This document shows, in pieces, positions 22,129-28,535 of a stretch of 28,535 nt of DNA (the first letter of the stretch is position 1; each line of letters begins with the position of its first letter). The position numbers and the translations under genes are program-made. Under the pieces are notes generated by a model, which ran no database searches, was not told the origin of the DNA, and saw only the letters and a list, made by a program, of their open reading frames with translations. Origin of the DNA: an uncultured Porphyromonas sp. (GTDB lineage Bacteria; Bacteroidota; Bacteroidia; Bacteroidales; Porphyromonadaceae); the NCBI RefSeq assembly GCF_938039215.1, contig NZ_CALHVI010000046.1, positions 1 through 28,535 of the forward strand. The letters are read 5' to 3'.

Positions 22129-25074
22129 ATGCCAAAGGACATCAAGCTCTTTACCTTGGCCAAGGAACTCAACGTAGGGATTGGCTCATTCAAGGATTCA
22201 TTAGAGAAGAAGAACGTCTTAGACGTTAATAGCATCAACCCCAATACACGCGTCCCTCGCCAGATCGCTGAGCAGCTAATCGCTGAGCACGGCAAGGGGA
22301 TGGGCAAGGCAGAGATCTCCCAGCTTCTAGACAAGCTGGACGGGTCGGCAGTGGCTCCCAAGCCCGAACCTGCTGCCCCCAAGGCAGAGGCTAAGCCCGA
22401 GCCTCGCCCCGCTAAGGAGACGCATATCGAGACGGTGATCCCCGAGGATCGTCGCCCCAGCCTCCATATCAAGGGCTCTATCGCAGACCTCAAGCCCAAG
22501 GCAGAAGCTAAGCCTGAGCCCAAGGTAGAGGTCAAGCCCGAACCCAAGCCCGAGCCTAAGGCTGCTCCCGCTCCTAAGCCTCAGCCCGAGGTGAAGGCAG
22601 CCCCTCAGCCAGCTCCAGCCAAGGCCGAAGAACCCAAGCCTGCGAAGCCAGAAGTGAAGCCCGCGCCTAAGTCCGAGCCTGCACCTAAGCCCGAAGTAAA
22701 GGCGGAGGTAAAGGCCGAAGCTAAGCCACAGTCCGCTCCTGCTCCAGAGGTTAAGCCCGAAGCTAAGACTCCCGAGAAGGAAGAGCCCACTGTCCGTGAG
22801 CCCGAGATCTATCGTCCTTCTGCTCCCAGCGCAGGGATCAGCTTCAATGTTGTCGGGAAGATCGACCTCTCTGCCATCAACGACAACACCCGTCCTGCCA
22901 AGAAGGCGCATGGCGACAAGAGCGGTCGTAAGCGTACCCGTATTGGTAAGGGTCCCGTAGATGTCAAGGCCGAAGCCGCTAAGGTCACCGACAATGCTCC
23001 TAAGAAGCAGGGGCAGCGTACCGGTGGTGCTAATGGTGCAGGTCGCTCTGCTGATCCCAATAGCCGTGGTGCTAACCGCAATGGTCAGTCGGGTGGCGAT
23101 GCTCAGAAGATGGGCCGTAAGGCTAAGCGTCAGAGCCAGCAGCCTCAGAAGGCAGTTGTCACCGACGAAGATGTACAGCGTCAGGTGAAGGAGACGCTAG
23201 CTCGCCTCACGGGTAAGAACCAGCAGGGAGCTAAGTCTGCGAAGTATCGTAAGGATAAGCGTGATGCGGCTCGCTCTGCTGCTCTTGATGCTCAAGAGCG
23301 TAGCGAAGCCGAAAGCCGTACGCTCAAGCTCACCGAGTTCGTCACCGTCAGTGACCTAGCGAGCATGATGGATGTACCCGTCACTCAGGTCATCGCTACC
23401 TGCATGAGCATCGGGCTGATGGTGTCGATCAACATGCGCCTCGACGCTGAGACCATCGAGATGGTGGCTGAAGAGTTTGGCTACAAGACCGACTTCGTCA
23501 GTGCCGAGGTCGTCGAAGCGATCACACAGGAAGAAGAGATCGATGATGAAGCTGATCTCATCAGCCGTCCTCCTATTGTCACCGTCATGGGTCACGTCGA
23601 CCACGGTAAGACTTCGCTCCTCGACCGCCTGCGCAATACCAACGTCATCGCTGGCGAAGCAGGGGGTATTACCCAGCACATCGGTGCTTACAGCCTGCGC
23701 TTCAAGGATGGTAAGCGTATTACCTTCCTTGATACTCCAGGTCACGAAGCCTTCACCGCTATGCGTGCTCGTGGTGCTAAGGTCACGGACATCGCTATCA
23801 TCATCGTCGCTGCTGACGATGACGTGATGCCTCAGACGAAGGAAGCGATCAACCATGCCGCCGCCGCTGGTGTCCCCATGGTTTTCGCCATCAATAAGAT
23901 CGATAAGCCTGCGGCTAACCCTGACCGCATCCGTGAGCAGCTTGCTGCGATGAACTACCTCGTCGAAGAATGGGGCGGTAAGTATCAGTGTCAGGAGATC
24001 TCTGCGAAGAAGGGGATCAACATCGACGAACTACTCGAGAAGGTCCTCCTCGAAGCTGAACTTCTCGAGCTCAAGGCCAATCCTAAGCGCCGTGCTGTCG
24101 GCTCTGTCATCGAGTCTTCGCTTGACAAGGGTCGTGGCTATGTAGCTACTGTCCTCGTGCAGAATGGTACGCTTACGCAAGGGGATATTGTCCTCTCGGG
24201 TACGCACTACGGCCGTGTCAAGGCTATGTTCAACGAGCGTAACCAGAAGGTCGAGAAGGCGGGTCCAAGTGAACCCGTTCTGATCCTTGGCTTGGACGGT
24301 GCACCTACCGCAGGTGAGACCTTCAATGTCATGGAGACCGAGCAGGAGGCTCGTAGCATCGCTAGCAAGCGTGAGCAACTCAAGCGTGAGCAGGATAACC
24401 GCACGAAGAAGGGACTTACCCTCGACGAGCTGGCTCGTCGTCGTGCGCTGGGCAACTTCCAGGAGCTCAACGTCATCATCAAGGGGGACGTGGACGGCTC
24501 TATCGAAGCACTCTCCGACTCACTTATCCGCCTCTCTACCGAAGAGATCCAAGTCAATGTCATCCACAAGGGTGTCGGACAGATCTCCGAGAGCGATGTC
24601 GTGCTTGCTTCGGCTTCTTCGGCGATTATCCTTGGCTTCCAGGTGCGTCCTAGCCAGGCTGCTCGTCGCCTAGCTGACCGTGAGGGTGTAGAGATCCGTA
24701 CGTACTCGATCATCTACGATACCATCGAGGATATCAAGTCTGCTATGGAAGGGATGCTTTCGCCCGAAATCAAGGAGAATATCGTGGCTAACCTCGAAGT
24801 TCAGCAGACCTTCAAGATCACCAAGGTCGGTACGATCGCCGGCTGTATGGTCGTCGAAGGGAAGATCAAGCGTAACAACAAGATCCGCCTCATCCGTGAT
24901 GGCATCGTCAAGTACCAGGGTGAACTTGGTTCGCTCAAGCGCTACAAGGACGATGCTAAGGAAGTCGTCATGGGTCAGGATTGCGGTCTGAACATCGATG
25001 GCTACAACGACGTAATGGTCGGTGATATCATCGAGGCTTACGAAGAGATCGAGATCAAGAAGACCCTCGACTAA
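22129..25074 (+). CDS. infB: Translation initiation factor IF-2
   Basis: 981 residues, long because of a low-complexity N-terminal half. Residues 1-50 form the IF2-N-like helical domain. Residues about 75-230 are dominated by KPEPK/KAEAKPEP-type repeats, and about 255-390 are basic and Gln-rich. The GTPase core has GHVDHGKTS (about 488), DTPGHEAFTAMRARGA and NKID (about 587), followed by the typical IF-2 beta-barrel and C-terminal domains. It delivers fMet-tRNA to the 30S subunit. The last 55 bases before the final three codons (25012-25066) are repeated exactly at the right edge of the window. A very strong hairpin follows the stop. Confidence 0.98.
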   Translation: MPKDIKLFTLAKELNVGIGSFKDSLEKKNVLDVNSINPNTRVPRQIAEQLIAEHGKGMGKAEISQLLDKLDGSAVAPKPEPAAPKAEAKPEPRPAKETHIETVIPEDRRPSLHIKGSIADLKPKAEAKPEPKVEVKPEPKPEPKAAPAPKPQPEVKAAPQPAPAKAEEPKPAKPEVKPAPKSEPAPKPEVKAEVKAEAKPQSAPAPEVKPEAKTPEKEEPTVREPEIYRPSAPSAGISFNVVGKIDLSAINDNTRPAKKAHGDKSGRKRTRIGKGPVDVKAEAAKVTDNAPKKQGQRTGGANGAGRSADPNSRGANRNGQSGGDAQKMGRKAKRQSQQPQKAVVTDEDVQRQVKETLARLTGKNQQGAKSAKYRKDKRDAARSAALDAQERSEAESRTLKLTEFVTVSDLASMMDVPVTQVIATCMSIGLMVSINMRLDAETIEMVAEEFGYKTDFVSAEVVEAITQEEEIDDEADLISRPPIVTVMGHVDHGKTSLLDRLRNTNVIAGEAGGITQHIGAYSLRFKDGKRITFLDTPGHEAFTAMRARGAKVTDIAIIIVAADDDVMPQTKEAINHAAAAGVPMVFAINKIDKPAANPDRIREQLAAMNYLVEEWGGKYQCQEISAKKGINIDELLEKVLLEAELLELKANPKRRAVGSVIESSLDKGRGYVATVLVQNGTLTQGDIVLSGTHYGRVKAMFNERNQKVEKAGPSEPVLILGLDGAPTAGETFNVMETEQEARSIASKREQLKREQDNRTKKGLTLDELARRRALGNFQELNVIIKGDVDGSIEALSDSLIRLSTEEIQVNVIHKGVGQISESDVVLASASSAIILGFQVRPSQAARRLADREGVEIRTYSIIYDTIEDIKSAMEGMLSPEIKENIVANLEVQQTFKITKVGTIAGCMVVEGKIKRNNKIRLIRDGIVKYQGELGSLKRYKDDAKEVVMGQDCGLNIDGYNDVMVGDIIEAYEEIEIKKTLD
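25012..25066 (+). repeat. 55-bp direct repeat, left copy (infB 3' end)
   Basis: Starting GTAATGGTCGGTGATATC and ending in GACCC, this segment of infB is identical over 55 of 55 bases to 28481-28535. The bases before it differ (GAC here, AAA at the right copy). The right copy is cut by the window end, so the repeat may be longer. Confidence 0.97.
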
Positions 25075-25111
25075 GTCACGATCGACTTCACTCGCGATAT
25101 ACCAATAGGCA

Positions 25112-25149
25112 ATTACGCCCCAGGCTGCTTCGGCAGCCTGGGGCGTAAT
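25112..25149 (+). terminator. Terminator after infB (17-bp stem, TTCG loop)
   Basis: A perfect 17-bp stem (ATTACGCCCCAGGCTGC with its complement) closed by a TTCG tetraloop, 37 bp after the infB stop. The following sequence is only moderately T-rich (GCATTTC). Confidence 0.88.
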
Positions 25150-25194
25150 GCATTTCTGCGAGGGGGCTTTGCGACCAGTACTGCTCGCTGAGTT

Positions 25195-25216
25195 GACTAG
25201 TACTAGTCACAGTGAC
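25195..25216. promoter_or_regulatory. Overlapping perfect palindromes after the infB terminator
   Basis: GACTAGTACTAGTC (25195-25208) is a 14-bp perfect palindrome and overlaps GTCAC-A-GTGAC (25206-25216). They lie between the infB terminator and the end of the minus-strand gene. They could be a dimeric-protein site; function is unknown. Confidence 0.35.
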
Positions 25217-25238
25217 GACCAATATAGGTGTATAGCTC

Positions 25239-26021
25239 TTACTTACATAGATTCATATCGCTATCGTGATTCAGACAGAGGCCTTCTATGGGGTAGCTTC
25301 CAATTCCTTGCGAGTGGATATGCAGAAGGCGATTCAAGAACTCCGCTGTGGGGCGCAGTTCTCTCTTGGTGTACTGGTTGATATGCCTAGTAAATAGAAC
25401 TAATGTCCCGACAAGCGCTGTCTGTGTGATCTCTGGAGCAATGCGCTCGTGAGAATCAATGAGCCCCGTGATCTTACAGAGCTCTCCGCAATAGGTGTTG
25501 CACACATGTTCAAGTGCATATCCCATCCAGATCCATCCTCGTTCCTTCGCTTCTTTGCCAAAGTACGCCGCTGATTCTTTGTTCTTTACTATGATGAGCT
25601 TGGGCTGAATAGCCTCCTCTATCGTGTGCATAGTGAGGTTGAGCTGGTCAACGATGAATCTAATGCCTTCTGGCTGGCTGAGCAGTTTTTCCTTAAGGAA
25701 GACCTGTTCCTTTTCTCGGAAATAGAAAATGTCGAGGTAAGCGGTTTGGGTTCGTAAGTCGATGTCTTGGTTATGTAGCATCTTTCTTATCGGAGACCAA
25801 TAGACATCGTGCCTTGTATCTATCAATAGCTCAGTGGTGTCATGCTGACCTCCTCTTTCTTCTCCTCTAAAGGAAGGATTGATACCCGTGATGAGGAGAT
25901 CCTTTTTCTCTCCGTTGTTGTAAAATACATACCCACGCTCGATAACTGTTTTGATGTCTGATGGTAGGGCATTCAGATAATCAGCTCTCCAAATTTCCTT
26001 GAGTCTCTGCTCAATGTCCAT
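25239..26021 (-). CDS. Unknown protein, possibly uracil-DNA-glycosylase-like fold
   Basis: 260 residues from the ATG at 26021. A further in-frame start at 26096 adds 25 low-complexity residues and is not preferred. It has the layout of the UDG-like superfamily: a first core strand ending in LLITGINPS (42-50, compare GQDPYH or GxxPG in true UDGs), YWSPIRKML, AYLDIFYFREKEQ, then PKLIIVKNKESAAYFG (140-155), like the second core strand and helix. A clear HPSP-type motif near the C-terminus is missing; LFTRHINQY (209-217) is the nearest candidate. It may therefore be a diverged or inactive member, or another fold. It is divergent from the 26242 gene. Confidence 0.5.
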   Translation of the reverse strand: MDIEQRLKEIWRADYLNALPSDIKTVIERGYVFYNNGEKKDLLITGINPSFRGEERGGQHDTTELLIDTRHDVYWSPIRKMLHNQDIDLRTQTAYLDIFYFREKEQVFLKEKLLSQPEGIRFIVDQLNLTMHTIEEAIQPKLIIVKNKESAAYFGKEAKERGWIWMGYALEHVCNTYCGELCKITGLIDSHERIAPEITQTALVGTLVLFTRHINQYTKRELRPTAEFLNRLLHIHSQGIGSYPIEGLCLNHDSDMNLCK

Positions 26022-26141
26022 AAGATAAAGTGTTGTGCCCCGCCCCGGGTTGGGGCTTGGGCTGTTCGACTGGTTGTAGGTGCTTGGATTCCCCAAACGC
26101 TCATAAAATTAAGGAGAATTGCTCGTGCTTCAATGCTATTT

Positions 26142-26166
26142 ACCTCTGCTGCGATATGGCAGAGGT
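26142..26166. promoter_or_regulatory. 8-bp inverted repeat between divergent genes
   Basis: ACCTCTGC and GCAGAGGT are separated by 9 bp, 8 bp before the -7 box at 26174. The position suits an operator; the neighbouring WYL regulator is a candidate binder, but this is inference. Confidence 0.3.
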
Positions 26167-26173
26167 GCGCTTC

Positions 26174-26181
26174 TATCTTTG
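26174..26181 (+). promoter_or_regulatory. -7 box for the 26242 gene
   Basis: TATCTTTG matches TAnnTTTG, 60 bp before the ATG at 26242. Confidence 0.45.
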
Positions 26182-26241
26182 GCGAATTAGTGGGGCTTGG
26201 TAATGAGCCAACCTCAAATGTCCCAATAGATTAGATGAAGT

Positions 26242-27315
26242 ATGGATGTCATTCAGTTCTTTAATAACGTAGCTGACTCGGAAGAAGCGCTGTCGAGGAT
26301 CACGCATAAGCTCTGTCGGAATATCATCCAAGGATTAGATGAAGCTACGCTCAGAGAGCTGCGTAGTCAGGCTAATCTGGATTGGTATCTGCTTAAGGTC
26401 GTGGATGCGCGGCTGGAGAAGCAAGTGCCCGCTGATGCCACACAGATCCAGTACAACAAGTCGTGGAGAGCGTATCTAAAGGATGTTCAGCAGCGGAAGC
26501 TTGGGCGTATCACCTTAGCAAGAAAGAAGCTACGGGAGGTCTTCCCTCATGTCGAGTGGCAGGCACAGTGCAAGATCCTCTCCTTCTTCCTGCTGGATTC
26601 GTCAAAGGATGCGCGGACTTGGGCGCTGCAGACCCTTATGTTTCAGTGGGAGATGTTCGCTGGGCGAGGGGGTAGACTGCAGTCACAGTGGGTGGCGATG
26701 GTGCTGGACCTGTGGGAGAAGTACAAGGAGCGAGAGGTAGCTCTCTTTATTATTCGCCATGCCGATGAGGCATGTGTGCTGCGGCTGGAGCAGGAGCTGG
26801 CGAAGGTCGTCGGCTACCAGCGGGTGGCATTGAGGTTGGGGGCTAACCCACATTATGAGGTCGATACCTCTCGGCTGTCTCCCCTCGAGTGGCTCTACGT
26901 TATGGCTAAGCTCCAGCGCCCAGTAAGTAGGGAGGCGTGCGAAGCCGTCTTAGCTGAGGTGCTGATGGAGGCGATAGCCCGCAGTAGCTGCCCTCCTATG
27001 CGGGAGGTAGATACCTTCTCTTTTGCTTTGGATGACGGGGTTAGTTTAGCGCTATGGTGCTTGGGTGAGCTGAGATATCCCGACCTCATTATGGACTTTG
27101 CCACCTGTGATAGGCAGCTCCAAGAGGATCTGGCCTATGTGCGAAATCCCTGGATGTCATCAGAGGGATACTGGGAGCGGATGTGTAGGGTAGCGCCCTC
27201 GTACTTTCCTTTGCCTCGGATCCGAGAGTACAAGCTTGAGCGCTTGGAAGAGTTCTTGAAGCGCTATCCCATATTTCGAGATCTGGTAGAGAAGTATGGC
27301 TTCGGGATCGCATAG
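26242..27315 (+). CDS. Unknown, mostly helical protein
   Basis: 357 residues, rich in Leu, Arg, Glu and Trp, with no signal peptide or membrane segment. Predicted helices follow one another from end to end (QCKILSFFLLDSSKDARTWALQTLMFQWE, WLYVMAKLQRPVSREACEAVLAEVLMEAI), which suggests a HEAT/ARM-like superhelix, but no repeat consensus is clear. The C-terminal part has LERLEEFLKRYPIFRDLVEKYG. I do not recognise a family. It lies 88 bp upstream of the WYL regulator on the same strand, and that gene has its own promoter box. Both lie in the segment bounded by the infB 3'-end repeats. Confidence 0.75.
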   Translation: MDVIQFFNNVADSEEALSRITHKLCRNIIQGLDEATLRELRSQANLDWYLLKVVDARLEKQVPADATQIQYNKSWRAYLKDVQQRKLGRITLARKKLREVFPHVEWQAQCKILSFFLLDSSKDARTWALQTLMFQWEMFAGRGGRLQSQWVAMVLDLWEKYKEREVALFIIRHADEACVLRLEQELAKVVGYQRVALRLGANPHYEVDTSRLSPLEWLYVMAKLQRPVSREACEAVLAEVLMEAIARSSCPPMREVDTFSFALDDGVSLALWCLGELRYPDLIMDFATCDRQLQEDLAYVRNPWMSSEGYWERMCRVAPSYFPLPRIREYKLERLEEFLKRYPIFRDLVEKYGFGIA

Positions 27316-27370
27316 TTATGGTAGATACTCCGCGCCAAAGAACAGCGCTCGCTCCCATGCGAACTATCTC

Positions 27371-27378
27371 TACCTTTG
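27371..27378 (+). promoter_or_regulatory. -7 box for the WYL-regulator gene
   Basis: TACCTTTG lies 25 bp before the ATG at 27404, an exact consensus match. Confidence 0.5.
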
Positions 27379-27403
27379 TGTGTGAAGTAGAATAATTAAG
27401 TAT

Positions 27404-28357
27404 ATGGCAGCAAATATCTTTGGGCGCTACGTCTGGCTGATCGAGCAGTTCCGTCGCTATGGACATCTGACCTACGAGGAGGTGAATAGCCTCTGGCAGA
27501 GGAGCGGACTGAGCTATGGTGATGGTGACGATCTGGCTATTCGCACCTTTCACAACCATCGCAAGGCTATCTTCGACATCTTTGAGGTCGATATCGTTTG
27601 TGATACCAAGGGAGGCTACAAATACTATATCGACCGTCCCGAGGAGCTGGAGAATGACCATCTGCGCATTTGGCTAATCGACTCCTATACCGCGATGAAT
27701 CAGATCCAAGCGGATAGGAAGTTGAAGGGTCGTATCCTCTTTGAGAGCGTACCCTCTGGGCATCGATGGCTCCATGCCATCACGGATGCTATGCGTAATA
27801 ATCAGGTGCTGAGCATCGCTTATCAAGCCTTCGGGAAGCTCGAGCCTTGTCGCTTCGATATTGAGCCCTATTACCTTAAGGTAGTCAAGCGCCGATGGTA
27901 TGTGCTCGCTCGCAATCCCTATTACTCTGCCCGAGGTGGGCATCAGGAGGGAGATGACCAATCCGAAGATGTCTTTATGGTCTACGCTCTTGACCGCATC
28001 TCGGATTGTAACCCGACGGGTGCGACCTTCCGCATGAAGGAGGACTTTGATATTGATGAATACTTCCGTGACTGCTGTGGTATCATGCGTTCGCAGGAGG
28101 AGCCTGTTCGTCTCATTATCAAGGCATATTATTCCGCCCCAGACTACCTCCGTACCCTCCCTATTCATGAGTCGCAGCGTGAGCAGGTCGAGATGAAGGA
28201 TGATGAGGCATCATACTTTGAACTGATCGTGCGTCCTACCTTCGACTTGTATCAGATATTGCTGGCACAAGCGGACCAGATAGAAGTTCTTGAGCCTAAG
28301 TCTGTGCGTGAGCAGATGAGCCACTTTGTGAAGAAGCTCATGTCATACTACGGCTGA
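27404..28357 (+). CDS. WYL-domain transcriptional regulator
   Basis: 317 residues. The N-terminal 80 or so residues are compatible with a winged-helix DNA-binding domain (YVWLIEQFRRYGHLTYEEVNSLW, then IRTFHNHRKAIFDIF and a GGYKYYI wing). The WYL domain follows: NNQVLSIAYQAFG (about 124-136), IEPYYLKVVKRRWYVLARNP with the WYL-type core as WYV, and YALDRISD. A C-terminal WCX-like region ends in a helix. WYL proteins bind nucleic-acid-type ligands and regulate, among others, antiphage and DNA-damage genes. The target here is unknown; the neighbours at 26242 and 25239 are the obvious candidates. Confidence 0.92.
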   Translation: MAANIFGRYVWLIEQFRRYGHLTYEEVNSLWQRSGLSYGDGDDLAIRTFHNHRKAIFDIFEVDIVCDTKGGYKYYIDRPEELENDHLRIWLIDSYTAMNQIQADRKLKGRILFESVPSGHRWLHAITDAMRNNQVLSIAYQAFGKLEPCRFDIEPYYLKVVKRRWYVLARNPYYSARGGHQEGDDQSEDVFMVYALDRISDCNPTGATFRMKEDFDIDEYFRDCCGIMRSQEEPVRLIIKAYYSAPDYLRTLPIHESQREQVEMKDDEASYFELIVRPTFDLYQILLAQADQIEVLEPKSVREQMSHFVKKLMSYYG

Positions 28358-28399
28358 TATCTGACATAGCCATTCAATTAGACTTATTGGGGGCAAAGC

Positions 28400-28468
28400 A
28401 ATAGTCGTTTGCATACGAAACGAATAGTCGTTCGAGCCCGAAATGAGTAGTCGTTCGAGTGCAGATCA
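28400..28468 (+). repeat. Three 23-bp direct repeats near the right edge
   Basis: Units start at 28400, 28423 and 28446, each beginning ARTAGTCGTT. Unit 1 continues TGCATACGAAACG, unit 2 CGAGCCCGAAATG and unit 3 CGAGTGCAGATCA. Units 1 and 2 contain a short internal inverted repeat (CGTTT/AAACG; TTCG/CGAA); unit 3 has degenerated. The array ends 12 bp before the second copy of the infB 3' end. Confidence 0.85.
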
Positions 28469-28480
28469 GCAGTAGGAAAA

Positions 28481-28535
28481 GTAATGGTCGGTGATATCAT
28501 CGAGGCTTACGAAGAGATCGAGATCAAGAAGACCC
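28481..28535 (+). pseudogene. Second copy of the infB 3' end (partial, runs off the window)
   Basis: 55 bases identical to 25012-25066. It encodes the infB C-terminal residues from VMVGDIIEAYEEIEIKKT in the same orientation and without the rest of the gene. The junction on its left is abrupt (AAAA|GTAATGG). It may be the original gene end displaced by an insertion, or a fragment carried by another element. Its exact length equals a k-mer size common in short-read assembly, so the match may simply be the first part of a longer repeat. Confidence 0.85.

Noticed and set aside
25075..28480. Search for an integrase or transposase in the segment between the infB repeats
   Set aside because: None of the three genes carries tyrosine/serine recombinase or DDE motifs that I can see, so a complete mobile element is not claimed.

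Overview
The window looks like chromosomal DNA from a Bacteroidales bacterium, most probably Porphyromonas or a close relative. The evidence is the recurrent promoter box TAnnTTTG, typical of Bacteroidetes, upstream of genes that lack strong Shine-Dalgarno sequences. Supporting families are a HU-related protein with a tail, an outer-membrane beta-barrel protein with a carboxypeptidase-regulatory-like N-terminus, DUF4199 next to a GT2 glycosyltransferase, and rimP-nusA-infB. The genus is an inference. Both window ends lie in repeated sequence (a tandem TPR repeat on the left, a second copy of the infB 3' end on the right), which suggests that the window is a whole short-read contig.

Layout. 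1-2652: the end of a tandem-repeat TPR gene, a PrsW-type membrane protease, an unknown lipoprotein and an unknown membrane protein, all on +. 2915-5460: an envelope operon (DUF4199, a polyprenyl-phosphate-type glycosyltransferase, and an ApbE flavin transferase lipoprotein). 5698-6462 (-): a lone nucleoside-deoxyribosyltransferase/TIR-like protein. 7187-10615 (+): tRNA-His, a SerB-like phosphatase with uracil-DNA glycosylase, an ECF sigma factor and thioredoxin reductase. 10721-18826 (-): a ClbS/DinB-like protein, a small secreted two-repeat protein, a large outer-membrane receptor-like protein, and an operon sua5, ClC channel/transporter, RluA-type pseudouridine synthase. 19421-25074 (+): a HU-like protein, then rimP-nusA-infB. 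25239-28357: a less typical segment with a putative UDG-fold protein (-), an unknown helical protein (+) and a WYL-domain regulator (+).

Two structures are not explained by the genes. (1) Five intergenic copies of an array of four 15-bp palindromes (consensus RACCYACNGTRGGTY) separated by 8-bp spacers, with an exact 23-bp period in every copy (starts 6811, 11431, 12735, 15411, 19070). All are in the same orientation, and the units covary so that they can pair with one another. Two copies with extended homology flank the outer-membrane receptor gene. (2) The last 55 bases of the window exactly repeat the 3' end of infB (25012-25066). About 3.4 kb of accessory-looking DNA lies between the copies, and three 23-bp direct repeats sit just before the second one. 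This looks like a gene-end integration site or a recent duplication, with assembly artefact as the main alternative. No integrase, transposase, IS or CRISPR array was seen.
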